From Streptomyces canus (lineage in GTDB: Bacteria > Actinomycetota > Actinomycetes > Streptomycetales > Streptomycetaceae), in assembly GCF_030816965.1 (NCBI RefSeq), contig NZ_JAUSYQ010000002.1:4249001-4313000 (forward strand): a stretch of 64,000 nt of DNA, given 5' to 3'. The notes under the pieces are model-generated. The model saw nothing but the letters and a program-made list of their open reading frames with translations, did not search any database and was not told the DNA's origin. Below, piece by piece: positions 11,033 to 20,180 of the stretch. Made by a program: the position numbers and the translations under genes. How positions within the stretch are numbered: position 1 is the stretch's first letter; the number at the start of each line of letters is the position of its first letter.

Positions 11033-11425
11033 TCAGCTCGCCTTGCGCTGGAACACGTGCAGCAGGTCCGCCAGGTGCCAGTGATGGTCTTCGCCCGACT
11101 CCTCGCCCCCGGCCGCCGGCGCCTCCACGGGCCCGGCGGGGGGCGTGCGGTGCTGCCGGTGGGCCGCGTCACGGGCGGACGCGACCCGGCCGGGCCGCAT
11201 GATCCGTACGACATGGTGGTCGCAGTTCGCGCACGCGGGCCTGGAGAGCGGAGAGGGCACGACCCGTCCGTCCACCACGTACTGCACGAATTCCCGGCCG
11301 TCGGCGTCGATGTGGTGCTCTATCTCGTACGACTGCTCCCACCCGTGCCCGCAGCGCATGCAGGCGAAGGAATAGGACTCGTTGACGACGGCTGTCGCAC
11401 CGGGGTGCCCTGCGATCTCGCTCAT
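11033..11425 (-). CDS. Zinc-ribbon-like hypothetical protein
   Basis: A 130-aa soluble protein. Two Cys pairs, CMRCGHGWEQ near residue 22 and CANCDHHVVRI near residue 65, form a likely zinc ribbon. A charged low-complexity stretch follows, with HHWHLADLLHVF at the C-terminus. The start is ATG 11425. It lies 46 bp upstream of tatD on the same strand. I do not recognise a named family; its position between rsmI and tatD suggests a conserved Streptomyces gene of unknown role. Confidence 0.8.
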   Translation of the reverse strand: MSEIAGHPGATAVVNESYSFACMRCGHGWEQSYEIEHHIDADGREFVQYVVDGRVVPSPLSRPACANCDHHVVRIMRPGRVASARDAAHRQHRTPPAGPVEAPAAGGEESGEDHHWHLADLLHVFQRKAS

Positions 11426-11642
11426 TCCAGCTCCTGTTTGTCCGCTGGTTTCGAAGGACGGGTACGTCCCTCACCCCAGTGGACGCCTCCCCGGACCCGA
11501 ACGCGACAGGCCTGTCGACTGTTGGAGGCGATTTGGGCGTTCCTTGCCGAACCGCCCCGCGAGACCGCGCGGAGCTTTGCATTCCGAGACACCGCTTTGC
11601 CGGCACATGGGGCGCACGCTCAGAAGTCATGCGCCCTGCTCA

Positions 11643-11662
11643 GAGGGGGTGTGACCCCCCTC
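11643..11662 (-). terminator. Hairpin downstream of rsmI
   Basis: GAGGGGG (11643-11649) and CCCCCTC (11656-11662) form a perfect 7-bp stem with a 6-base loop, 11 bp after the rsmI stop. There is no T-run, as is common for Streptomyces terminators. Confidence 0.5.
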
Positions 11663-11672
11663 ATGCGGCGCG

Positions 11673-12521
11673 TCAGGAAGGGGCGTTCTTCGCCGCGACG
11701 ACCGCATCGAAAACAACCCTCTTGGGGACTCCCGCCTCGACGGCGACCGCGGCGATCGCCTCCTTGCGCCGCTCGCCCGCCTCCTCCCGCACCCGCACCC
11801 TGCGCACCAGTTCCGCGTCGTCGATCTCCTCGGCCCCCTTCTCGGGCGCCCCCTCGACCACGACGGTGATCTCCCCCCGGACCCCTTCCGCGGCCCACTC
11901 GGCGAGAAAGCCCACCGTCCCCCGCTTGACCTCCTCGTACGTCTTCGTCAACTCCCGGCACACCGCCGCCCGCCGCTCCGCCCCGAACACCTCGGCCATC
12001 GCCGCGAGCGTGTCGTCGAGCCGGTGGGGAGCCTCGAAGTACACCAGGGTGCGCCGCTCGCCGACGACCTCCCGCAGTCGTGAGAGCCGCTCACCGCCCT
12101 TGCGCGGCAGGAACCCCTCGAAGCAGAACCGGTCGACGGGCAGCCCGGACAGCGCGAGCGCGGTGAGGACGGCGGACGGCCCCGGTACGGCCGTGACGCG
12201 GACGTCCTTCTCGACCGCCGCGGCGACCAGCCGGTACCCGGGGTCGGACACCGACGGCATCCCGGCGTCGGTGACGAGCAACACGCGCGCGCCGGCGAGG
12301 AGTTCCTCGACGAGTTCGGGCGTGCGGGCGGCCTCGTTGCCCTCGAAGTACGACACGATCCGGCCCTTGGGCGTCACGCCCAGCCCCTGGGTCAGCCGCC
12401 GCAGCCGCCGGGTGTCCTCGGCCGCGACCACGTCGGCCCCGGCCAGTTCCTCCGCCAGCCGGGGAGGAGCGTCCGCGATGTCGCCGATGGGGGTGCCCGC
12501 CAAGACAAGGGTTCCAGTCAC
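11673..12521 (-). CDS. rsmI: 16S rRNA (cytidine1402-2'-O)-methyltransferase
   Basis: SAM-dependent methyltransferase of the tetrapyrrole-methylase fold acting on C1402 of 16S rRNA, 282 aa. Motifs are TLVLAGTPIGDIADAPPR at the N-terminus, AAEDTRRLRRL, VTDAGMPSVSDPGYRLV and GFLPRKGGER. I chose GTG 12521 because it directly precedes the conserved N-terminus and follows GGGAGGA at good spacing. It is divergent from pmt. Confidence 0.95.
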   Translation of the reverse strand: MTGTLVLAGTPIGDIADAPPRLAEELAGADVVAAEDTRRLRRLTQGLGVTPKGRIVSYFEGNEAARTPELVEELLAGARVLLVTDAGMPSVSDPGYRLVAAAVEKDVRVTAVPGPSAVLTALALSGLPVDRFCFEGFLPRKGGERLSRLREVVGERRTLVYFEAPHRLDDTLAAMAEVFGAERRAAVCRELTKTYEEVKRGTVGFLAEWAAEGVRGEITVVVEGAPEKGAEEIDDAELVRRVRVREEAGERRKEAIAAVAVEAGVPKRVVFDAVVAAKNAPS

Positions 12522-12606
12522 ACCCCCATCCTCCCAGGGGCGCCCCGAACCGGACGCATCCACCCATGCACGGGACTCACACAGCGCCGTTCCTTACGAT
12601 GGCGCG

Positions 12607-14346
12607 GTGACCAGTACCGCGTCCTCCACGGACACCCGGCAGGACCAGGCCCCCCAGGACCGGCGGCCGTCGTGGCAGCAGAGGCTGCGCCGTTTCGGCT
12701 ACACGGCCGAGACCAGAAGCGACGTGCGCGAGCGCCTGGTACCGCCCTTCGTCGAGCCCAGTCCGCGGATGTGGCAGGTCCTGGGTGTGCCCCGGACGCT
12801 CGCCGAGCGGATCGCGCGCTGGTCGGGCTGGATCGGGCCGCTGCTGGTGACGCTGGTGGCAGGGCTGATGCGGTTCTGGAACCTGGGCAGCCCGAAGAAG
12901 GTGATATTCGACGAGACGTACTACGCCAAGGACGCGTGGGCGCTCGTCCACCGCGGCTTCGAGCTCAGCTGGGACAAGAACGTCGACAGTCTGATCCTGA
13001 ACTCCGACGGGAACGTTCCGCTCCCGACGAACGCCGCCTATGTCGTGCACCCGCCGGTCGGCAAGTACGTCATCGGACTCGGCGAGCTGATGTTCGGGTT
13101 CAACCCGTTCGGCTGGCGGTTCATGACGGCGTTGCTGGGGACGCTGTCGGTGCTGATCGTGTGCCGGGTGGGCCGCCGTATCTTCCGCTCCACGTTCCTG
13201 GGCTGCCTGGCGGGCGCGCTGATGACCGTGGACGGCCTGGCCTTCGTGATGGCGCGGACCGCGCTGCTCGACGGTGTGCTGATGTTCTTCGTACTGGCCG
13301 CGTTCGCCTGTCTGGTCATCGACCGCGACCGGGCACGGGAGAAACTCGCCGCCGCGCTGCCGGTCGACTCCTACGGCCTCGTGCGCCCCGACGCGCACAT
13401 CGGGGACACCCTGTTCCTGGGCTTGCGCCCCTACCGCTGGCTGGCGGGCCTGCTCCTGGGTCTGGCCATCGGCACCAAGTGGAACGGCCTGTTCTTCCTC
13501 ATCGCCTTCGGCATCATGACAGTCCTGTGGGACGTCGGCTCGCGCCGCGTCGCGGGTGCGCGGCACCCCCACTTGGCGGTCCTCAAGTACGACTTCGGCA
13601 TCGCGCTCTTCGCCATGGTGCCGGTCGCGGTCGTCACCTACGTCACCTCGTGGATCGGCTGGATCCTCTCCCCCGCGGACGGCACCGGCGGCTACTACCG
13701 CAACTGGGCCGCGAACGACGGCAGGGGCGGCAGCTGGACCTTCCTGCCGGACTGGTGGCGCAGCCTGGTCCACTACGAGCACGAGGTCTACAAGTTCAAC
13801 GTCGGCCTGTCCTCGCCCCACACGTACATGTCCAACCCGTGGAGCTGGATCGTCGACGGCCGCCCGGTCTCGTACTTCTACGAGTCCCCCGCGCCCGGCA
13901 CCGACGGCTGCCCGGCCGACGCGGGCGAGAAGTGCGCCCGCGAGGTCCTGGCGATCGGCACGCCGCTGCTGTGGTGGGCCGCCTGCTTCGCGATCCTCTA
14001 CGTCCTGTGGCGCTGGTTCTTCCGCCGCGACTGGCGTGCGGGCGCCATCGCCTGCGGTATCGCGGCCGGTTATCTCCCCTGGTTCAACTACCAGGAACGC
14101 ACGATCTTCTTCTTCTACACGATCGTCTTCCTCCCCTTCCTCTGCCTGGCCGTCGCCATGCTCATCGGCGCCCTCGTCGGCCCGCCGGGCTCCAGGGACA
14201 CCCGCCGGGTCGCGGGCGCCACGGCGGCCGGAGTCCTGGTCCTCCTGATCGCCTGGAACTTCATCTACTTCTGGCCCCTGTACACCGGCACGAGCATCCC
14301 GATCGACGACTGGCGGTCGCGGATGTGGCTGGATACATGGGTCTAG
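12607..14346 (+). CDS. pmt: Protein O-mannosyltransferase (PMT family)
   Basis: An integral membrane glycosyltransferase that moves mannose from polyprenyl-phosphate-mannose to Ser/Thr of secreted proteins. The protein is 579 aa from GTG 12607. The catalytic acidic pair is in VIFDETYYAKDAW after the first transmembrane segment. About ten hydrophobic helices and a C-terminal four-transmembrane domain follow. The frame is open for about 1.1 kb upstream, but that part is antisense to rsmI and low in complexity, so it was excluded. It is the known host factor for phiC31-type phage receptors in S. coelicolor. Confidence 0.93.
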   Translation: MTSTASSTDTRQDQAPQDRRPSWQQRLRRFGYTAETRSDVRERLVPPFVEPSPRMWQVLGVPRTLAERIARWSGWIGPLLVTLVAGLMRFWNLGSPKKVIFDETYYAKDAWALVHRGFELSWDKNVDSLILNSDGNVPLPTNAAYVVHPPVGKYVIGLGELMFGFNPFGWRFMTALLGTLSVLIVCRVGRRIFRSTFLGCLAGALMTVDGLAFVMARTALLDGVLMFFVLAAFACLVIDRDRAREKLAAALPVDSYGLVRPDAHIGDTLFLGLRPYRWLAGLLLGLAIGTKWNGLFFLIAFGIMTVLWDVGSRRVAGARHPHLAVLKYDFGIALFAMVPVAVVTYVTSWIGWILSPADGTGGYYRNWAANDGRGGSWTFLPDWWRSLVHYEHEVYKFNVGLSSPHTYMSNPWSWIVDGRPVSYFYESPAPGTDGCPADAGEKCAREVLAIGTPLLWWAACFAILYVLWRWFFRRDWRAGAIACGIAAGYLPWFNYQERTIFFFYTIVFLPFLCLAVAMLIGALVGPPGSRDTRRVAGATAAGVLVLLIAWNFIYFWPLYTGTSIPIDDWRSRMWLDTWV

Positions 14347-14471
14347 AGGAACTGTCATTCACATATGTGATTGAGCACCTGCTTCGACGAATCAGGAAAC
14401 TCTTACCCCCCGTGTCACACCTCCCGCTTAGAGTTCCCACAACAACGGGGCATTGGGGAGGGGGCCAGACC

Positions 14472-16094
14472 ATGGCCAAGGGGGTGAAGGTCGCTGTCGT
14501 CAGCACGGTGTTCGCCGTGATGGTCGGCGGGGCCGGATACGGGGCGTACAACTTCGTGTCGGCGATGAGCGACGACGGGAGCGGCGGGGTCGGGGACGCC
14601 AAGCGGAGCGGGCCGCCCACCAGCGACGAGATCGCGAAGACGTCGAAGGACTTCTTCGCCGCCTGGGAGAAGGGCGACGCGGCGAGCGCGGCCGCGTTCA
14701 CGAACAACAACACGGCGGCCGAGGTGCTGCTGGCCGCCTACGGGACGGACGCGCACATCGGCGAGGTGCACATCACGCCCGGCAAGGCGACCGGCGCCAC
14801 CGTGCCGTACAGCGTGAAGGCGACCGTCTCCTACGACGGGAAGTCGAAGCCGCTGGCGTACCGGAGCAAGCTGACCGTCGTGCGCGGGGTGACCACCGGG
14901 AAGGCGCTGGTGGACTGGCAGCCCTCCGTGGTCTATCCGAAGCTCCAGAGGGACGACCGGCTGGTCACCGGCGAGTCCGCGAACCCGTCCATCGAGGCGG
15001 TGGCCCGCGACGGCAAGGTGCTGACCAAGGAGAAGTACCCGTCGCTGGGTCCGGTCCTGGACGCCCTGCGCGAGAAGTACGGAGCCGAGGCCGGCGGCAC
15101 CCCCGGCATCGAACTGGTCATCAAGCACCCGGACCAGACGCCCGACACCTCGCTGCTGACCCTCTCCGAGGGCAAGGCGGGCAAGCTGGAGACCACCATC
15201 AGCGCGACCGCGCAGGCGGCCGCCGAGAAGGCCGTGAAGCTGTACGGCCAGTCGTCGGTCGTCGCCGTCAAGCCGAGCACCGGTGAGGTGCTGGCCGTGG
15301 CCAACAACCGTACGGACAGCTTCAACGCGGCCTTCGAGGGCACCAAGGCCCCCGGCTCCACGATGAAGATCATCACCGCCGCGATGCTCATCGACAACGG
15401 CGTGACCTCGATGAACGGCCCGGCTCCCTGTCCGCCCGACGCGGTGTGGCAGGGGCAGACCTTCAAGAACCTCACCGGCATGCAGCCCAACGAGGGCGCC
15501 TCGCTGGCCAACAGCTTCATGCGGTCCTGCAACACCGCCTTCATCAAGCTGATCGACGAGAAGCCGCTCACCGACGAGTCGCTGACGCTGGAGGCCCAGA
15601 ACCGGTTCGGGATCGGCGAGGACTGGAAGACCGGCATCGTCTCCTTCGACGGGAAGGTGCCCGCCGTCAGCGGTCCGGACCGCGCGGCGAACGCGATAGG
15701 CCAGGGCCAGGTCCAGATGAACCCGCTGAACATGGCCTCGGTGACGGCCACCGCGATCACCGGTGCCTTCCGCCAGCCCTACCTGGTCTCGCCGAAGCTC
15801 GACAGCCGTGAACTGGCCACCGCGAAGGGGCTGCCGTACAACACCGCCTCCCAGCTGAAGCAGATGATGCGGCTCACCGCGACCCAGGGCACGGCGGCCA
15901 AGGCGATGGCGGGGCTCGGTGGGGACATCGGCGCGAAGACCGGTTCCGCGGAGGTCGACGGGCAGCAGGTGTCGAACAGCTGGTTCACCGGTTTCCGCAA
16001 CGACATGGCCGCGGCGGCCATGACCGAGGAGGGTGGCCACGGCGGCGACGCGGCGGGTCCGATTGTCGCAGCTGTGCTACGAGCCGCAGGCTGA
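14472..16094 (+). CDS. Penicillin-binding protein, MecA/NTF2-like N-domain plus transpeptidase
   Basis: Class B-like peptidoglycan transpeptidase anchored by one N-terminal helix, 540 aa. The anchor is at about residues 6-31. An NTF2-like domain (about 48-150) and a PBP dimerisation segment follow. The transpeptidase domain has SxxK at S296-K299 (APGSTMK), SxN at S352-C353-N354 and KTG at 489-491. Start ATG 14472. A close paralogue follows 96 bp later. It lies after pmt and before ssgE, consistent with hyphal wall assembly. Confidence 0.94.
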   Translation: MAKGVKVAVVSTVFAVMVGGAGYGAYNFVSAMSDDGSGGVGDAKRSGPPTSDEIAKTSKDFFAAWEKGDAASAAAFTNNNTAAEVLLAAYGTDAHIGEVHITPGKATGATVPYSVKATVSYDGKSKPLAYRSKLTVVRGVTTGKALVDWQPSVVYPKLQRDDRLVTGESANPSIEAVARDGKVLTKEKYPSLGPVLDALREKYGAEAGGTPGIELVIKHPDQTPDTSLLTLSEGKAGKLETTISATAQAAAEKAVKLYGQSSVVAVKPSTGEVLAVANNRTDSFNAAFEGTKAPGSTMKIITAAMLIDNGVTSMNGPAPCPPDAVWQGQTFKNLTGMQPNEGASLANSFMRSCNTAFIKLIDEKPLTDESLTLEAQNRFGIGEDWKTGIVSFDGKVPAVSGPDRAANAIGQGQVQMNPLNMASVTATAITGAFRQPYLVSPKLDSRELATAKGLPYNTASQLKQMMRLTATQGTAAKAMAGLGGDIGAKTGSAEVDGQQVSNSWFTGFRNDMAAAAMTEEGGHGGDAAGPIVAAVLRAAG

Positions 16095-16190
16095 CGTCAC
16101 CCGTGCGGGACAGGGACTCTAGGCTGTTGCCGTCGTTGGGATGGATGAGGGCAACGGGGACCCTGGGAACTGGCGGAGGAAACGGAAGCC

Positions 16191-17864
16191 GTGGGTAGCA
16201 GAAGGCGCGTCGCCGAGCGACGGAAGACCAAGCCCGCCGTGGTCGGCGGGATGATCGCCGTGGTCGTCGGCGGCGCCGGCCTCGGCGTCTACGCGCTCTA
16301 CGGTGCCGGGGCCGCGGCCGACGACCGGACGCAGAACACCTCCGTGTCCGCCGCGGACCACAAGCCCAAGGTCAAGACCGGACCGCTGTCGGCGACCGAG
16401 GTCACCACCGTCGCGACCACCTTCCTGACCTCCTGGCAGCAGGGCAAGGTGAGCACGGCCGCCGCCGCGACGAGCGACAGCGCGGCCGCCACCGCCCTCC
16501 TCACCGGCTACACCAAGGACGCCCACATCACCGGCGTCACCCTCACCCCGGGCCCCCGCACCGGCGACAAGGTGCCCTTCTCCGTGAAGGCGACGGTGAC
16601 GTACAAGGGCACCAGCAAGCCGCTGACGTACGGCAGTTCCCTGACCGTCGTCCGCAACACCGGCACCGGGAAGCCCCAGGTCGGCTGGACCGCCTCGGTC
16701 GTCCACCCCGATCTGAAGGACGGCGACACCCTGGTCACCGGCGAGTCCGGGACCCCGCCGATCAAGGCGGTCGACCGGGACGGCGGCGAGATCACCGAGG
16801 CCACGTACCCGTCGCTGGGTACGGTGCTGGACGGTCTGCGCGAGAAGTACGGCAAGAAGGCCGGCGGCAAGGCGGGCATCGAGCTGCGGGTGATCCGCGG
16901 GAAGGGCTCCAAGTCCTCCGACAAGACCCTGGTGGAGCTCAGCAAGGGCACCCCGGGCACCGTGCGGACGACCCTGAACCCGACGCTCCAGGCGGCGGCC
17001 GAGGCGCAGGTCGCCAAGCAGGCGCGGTCCTCCGTCGTCGTGCTGCGTCCGTCGACCGGCGAGATCCTCGCGGTGGCGAACGCGAGCCACGGCTTCAACA
17101 CCGCCTTCCAGGGTTCCCTCGCCCCGGGCTCCACGATGAAGGTCATCACCTCCTCGCTGCTGATCGACAAGGACCTCGCGTCGGCGGACAAGGCGCACCC
17201 GTGCCCGAAGTACTTCACGTACGGCGGCTGGAAGTTCCAGAACGACGACAAGTTCGAGATCAAGGGCGGCACCTTCAAGGCGAGCTTCGCCCGCTCCTGC
17301 AACACCGCCTTCATCAGCCAGGCGGGCAAGCTGGACAACGACAGCCTGACCAAGCAGGCCCAGCAGGTCTTCGGCCTGTCCATGAACAACTGGGCGATCG
17401 GCGTCCCGTCCTTCGACGGCTCGGTGCCGGTGCAGAGCGCGGCCCAGAAGGCGGCCTCGCTGATCGGCCAGGGCGGGGTCCGGATGAACCCGCTGAACAT
17501 GGCGTCCGTCTCCGCCACCGTCGAGTCGGGCACCTTCAAGCAGCCCTACCTGGTCTCCCCCTCGGTCGACCACCGCACGCTGGCCACCGCCTCGCGCACG
17601 CTGTCCTCGGGCACCCTGTCGCAGCTGCGTGAGCTGATGGCGTACACGGCGGGCTACGGCACGGCGGCCGAGGCGATGTCCGGGGTCTACGGCAACGTCG
17701 GCGCAAAGACCGGTTCCGCGGAGGTCGACGGCCAGAAGAAGCCGAACGGCTGGTTCACCGCGTACCGGGGCGACCTCGCGGCCGCCGGCGTCGTCCAGGC
17801 GGGTGGCCACGGCGGCGACACGGCGGGCCCGATCGTGGCGGCCCTGCTGAAGATGGGCGGCTAG
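16191..17864 (+). CDS. Second penicillin-binding protein, tandem paralogue
   Basis: 557 aa with the same architecture as the upstream PBP: N-terminal anchor (about 17-42), NTF2-like domain, then a transpeptidase with SxxK at S314-K317, SxN at S369-C370-N371 and KTG at 506-508. The start is GTG 16191 with GGAGGA about 11 bases upstream. The pair clearly arose by tandem duplication, since the N-domains and the spacing of active-site motifs are shared. Its stop codon overlaps the ssgE stop on the opposite strand in a single CTAG. Confidence 0.94.
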   Translation: MGSRRRVAERRKTKPAVVGGMIAVVVGGAGLGVYALYGAGAAADDRTQNTSVSAADHKPKVKTGPLSATEVTTVATTFLTSWQQGKVSTAAAATSDSAAATALLTGYTKDAHITGVTLTPGPRTGDKVPFSVKATVTYKGTSKPLTYGSSLTVVRNTGTGKPQVGWTASVVHPDLKDGDTLVTGESGTPPIKAVDRDGGEITEATYPSLGTVLDGLREKYGKKAGGKAGIELRVIRGKGSKSSDKTLVELSKGTPGTVRTTLNPTLQAAAEAQVAKQARSSVVVLRPSTGEILAVANASHGFNTAFQGSLAPGSTMKVITSSLLIDKDLASADKAHPCPKYFTYGGWKFQNDDKFEIKGGTFKASFARSCNTAFISQAGKLDNDSLTKQAQQVFGLSMNNWAIGVPSFDGSVPVQSAAQKAASLIGQGGVRMNPLNMASVSATVESGTFKQPYLVSPSVDHRTLATASRTLSSGTLSQLRELMAYTAGYGTAAEAMSGVYGNVGAKTGSAEVDGQKKPNGWFTAYRGDLAAAGVVQAGGHGGDTAGPIVAALLKMGG

Positions 17865-18208
17865 TTCCGCACGGGTGCCGTGGCCGTGTACGTCCGCCGC
17901 AGGAACCTGAGCAGGGCCTTCTGCTCGAACTGCACCACCGACACCCCCTGGGGGGAGTGGAACTCCACCACGGCCTGTACCCGCCCGCACGGCCACACCC
18001 GCACGTCACCGCTGCCGACCGGCGCCCTGAGTCCCTGTTCGAGCAGCGCCCGCGAGAAGGTCCATTCGTGCATGCCCGGCAGGCCGATCCGTACCGAGCG
18101 CGGGTCGGTCTCCGGGTCGTAGCGCAGGACCACCGGGATCGCCTCGTCCTCCGCGATGTCCACGTCCGAAACGATATGGGCTCGTGCGTACTGTTCGACT
18201 ACAGACAT
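17861..18208 (-). CDS. ssgE: SsgA-like sporulation/cell division protein, probably SsgE
   Basis: 115-aa member of the SALP family, found only in morphologically complex actinobacteria, which controls septum placement and wall remodelling in sporulation. Core motifs are VVLRYDPETDP, WTFSRALLEQGL, GDVRVWPCG and the C-terminal ALLRFLRRTY. ATG 18208 was chosen because it gives the usual family length. The SsgE assignment rests on gene order next to the two PBPs and the ECF transporter, which I recall from S. coelicolor; sequence alone supports only SALP. Confidence 0.88.
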   Translation of the reverse strand: MSVVEQYARAHIVSDVDIAEDEAIPVVLRYDPETDPRSVRIGLPGMHEWTFSRALLEQGLRAPVGSGDVRVWPCGRVQAVVEFHSPQGVSVVQFEQKALLRFLRRTYTATAPVRN

Positions 18209-18339
18209 CGTGACGGGCCTCTCACGCTGCGTAACCTGTGTGGAAGCTGTGCGTCCACTCCCCTCCCAGCGTCGCACATTTCCCGCGCTCCGCCCCCTGG
18301 ACCGAAAGCCTGCGAGTTGCTGTTCGCGGATCGGCCCTC

Positions 18340-18356
18340 TTGCAAAGGGTTCGCAA
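18340..18356 (+). promoter_or_regulatory. Candidate Nur (nickel uptake regulator) box
   Basis: TTGCAA (18340-18345), 5 bp, TCGCAA (18351-18356) matches 11 of 12 half-site positions of the Nur box tTGCaa-N5-ttGCAA. A possible -10, TATCAT (18365-18370), lies just downstream and the transporter GTG start is at 18377. The box therefore overlaps the promoter, as expected for repression. Confidence 0.65.
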
Positions 18357-18376
18357 CAAGCCACTATCATCGAACG

Positions 18377-19417
18377 GTGCATGTGCCTGACGGATTCATA
18401 GACGCCCCCATCTCGGCAGCGACCGGAGTCGTCGCCACGGCCGCCGTCGCGGTCAGCCTGCGCGGCGCCCGCCGCGAGCTGGACGAACGCACCGCGCCCC
18501 TGGCCGGCCTCGTCTCGGCGTTCATCTTCGCCGTGCAGATGCTGAACTTCCCGGTGGCTGCTGGGACCAGCGGACACCTCCTCGGCGGAGCCCTCGCCGC
18601 GATCCTCGTGGGCCCCTACACCGGGGTCCTCTGTGTCTCCGTGGTCCTGCTCATGCAGGGCATCCTCTTCGCGGACGGCGGCCTGACCGCGCTCGGCGTG
18701 AACATCACCGACATGGCCGTCGTCACGACGGTCGTGGCGTACGCCGTCTTCCGCGGGCTGGTGAAGGTGCTCCCCAGAAAGCACAGCTCCATCACCGCCG
18801 CCTCCTTCGTGGCCGCCGTACTCTCCGTGCCCGCCGCGGCCGTCGCCTTCACCCTGATCTACGCCGTCGGCGGCACCACCGACGTCTCCATCGGCAAGGT
18901 CGCCACCGCGATGATCGGCGTCCACGTCCTCATCGGCATCGGCGAGGCGGTCATCACCGCGCTGACCGTCGGCGCCGTCGTCGCCGTACGCCCCGACCTG
19001 GTGTACGGCGCCCGCGGCCTCCAGCAGAAGCTGAAGCTGCGGGTGGACGGCCAACTCGTCGACGTGCCCGCCGAACCCGCCCCGGTCGCCGCCCGGTCGC
19101 ACCGCAAGGTGTGGATCACCGGCCTGGTCACCTCCCTGGTGCTCGCCGGCGTCGTCAGCTTCTACGCGTCCGCCGACCCGGACGGGCTGGAGAAGGTCGC
19201 CGCCGACAAGGGCATCGACGCCAAGACCGAGAAGCACGCCACGGCGGACTCACCGCTCGCCGACTACGGCGTGAAGGACGTCGAGGACGCCCGCCTGTCC
19301 GGGGGGCTGGCGGGCGTGATCGGCGTCGGCGTCACCGTCGTCGCGGGCAGCACGGTGTTCTGGGTGGTGCGCAGGCGCCGTACGGCCGACACCACCCCCG
19401 TCGGCACGGGCGTCTGA
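18377..19417 (+). CDS. Nickel/cobalt ECF transporter, fused S components (CbiM/NikM plus CbiN/NikN-like)
   Basis: Membrane substrate-capture subunit, 346 aa. The N-terminus MHVPDGFIDAPIS is the family metal-binding signature: a His near the processed N-terminus with PDGF. About six helices follow. A C-terminal domain then begins with PDGLEKVAADKG and ends in one helix, which is the NikN/PDGLE-type accessory part fused on. The start GTG 18377 gives the family N-terminus. No ribosome site is visible, and a -10-like TATCAT lies seven bases upstream, suggesting a leaderless mRNA. No cobalamin riboswitch is seen; the Nur box favours nickel. Confidence 0.88.
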   Translation: MHVPDGFIDAPISAATGVVATAAVAVSLRGARRELDERTAPLAGLVSAFIFAVQMLNFPVAAGTSGHLLGGALAAILVGPYTGVLCVSVVLLMQGILFADGGLTALGVNITDMAVVTTVVAYAVFRGLVKVLPRKHSSITAASFVAAVLSVPAAAVAFTLIYAVGGTTDVSIGKVATAMIGVHVLIGIGEAVITALTVGAVVAVRPDLVYGARGLQQKLKLRVDGQLVDVPAEPAPVAARSHRKVWITGLVTSLVLAGVVSFYASADPDGLEKVAADKGIDAKTEKHATADSPLADYGVKDVEDARLSGGLAGVIGVGVTVVAGSTVFWVVRRRRTADTTPVGTGV

Positions 19418-19418
19418 C

Positions 19419-20180
19419 ATGGGCGCCGGACACGCGCACCGGCTCTACCGGCACGGACACTCGCCGGTGCACGCCCTGCCACCGCACACCAAACTCGCGG
19501 CGGCCTTCGGCTTCGTGGTGGTCGTCGTCTCGACCCCGCGCGAGGCGATGTGGGCGTTCGGCCTGTACGCCGTCCTCCTGGGCGTCGTCGCGTACGCCGC
19601 GCGCGTGCCGGCCGACTTCCTGCTGAAGCGGCTGCTGATCGAGGTGCCGTTCGTGGCGTTCGCCGTGCTGATGCCGTTCGTCGCGGAGGGCGAGCGGGTC
19701 GAGGTGCTCGGGATCTCCCTGAGCGTGAGCGGCCTGTGGGGCGCCTGGAACGTACTCGCCAAGGGCACGCTGGGGGTCGCCGCGTCGGTGCTGCTGGCGT
19801 CCACCACCGAACTGCGCTCGGTGCTGCTCGGCCTGCAACGGCTCAGACTCCCGCCGCTGCTGGTCCAGATCGCCTCCTTCATGATCCGCTACGGCGATGT
19901 CATCACCGACGAGATGCGGCGGATGCGGATCGCGCGGGAGTCGCGGGGGTTCGAGGCGAGCGGCGTCAAGCACTGGGGCGTCCTCGCGAAGTCGGCCGGC
20001 GCGCTGTTCATCCGCTCCTACGAGCGCGGCGAGCGCGTACACCTGGCCATGGTCAGCCGGGGGTACGCCGGTTCGATGCCGGTCATCGACGAGGTGACCG
20101 CGTCCCGGGCGCAGTGGTCGTACGCCCTCGCGCTCCCCGTCGCCGCCCTTGTCGTCTGCGTGTTGGGATGGGCCCTGTGA
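19419..20180 (+). CDS. ECF transporter transmembrane (T) component, CbiQ/NikQ
   Basis: Couples the ATPase to the metal-binding S component, 253 aa, several membrane helices. The coupling motifs typical of T components are MRMRIARESRGFEASG (about 168-183) and RSYERGERVHLAMVSRGY near 200-217, each with an Ala/Arg-Gly core. ATG 19419 lies two bases after the upstream stop, and the gene overlaps the ATPase gene by GTGA, so the genes form one operon. Confidence 0.92.
   Translation: MGAGHAHRLYRHGHSPVHALPPHTKLAAAFGFVVVVVSTPREAMWAFGLYAVLLGVVAYAARVPADFLLKRLLIEVPFVAFAVLMPFVAEGERVEVLGISLSVSGLWGAWNVLAKGTLGVAASVLLASTTELRSVLLGLQRLRLPPLLVQIASFMIRYGDVITDEMRRMRIARESRGFEASGVKHWGVLAKSAGALFIRSYERGERVHLAMVSRGYAGSMPVIDEVTASRAQWSYALALPVAALVVCVLGWAL

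Noticed and set aside
11479..12606. 375-residue N-terminal extension of the mannosyltransferase
   Set aside because: It is antisense to rsmI and Ser/Arg/Thr-rich; the family N-terminus begins at GTG 12607.
18209..18376. Cobalamin riboswitch ahead of the ECF transporter
   Set aside because: The gap is only 168 bp, shared with the divergent ssgE promoter, and no B12-box-like sequence was seen.
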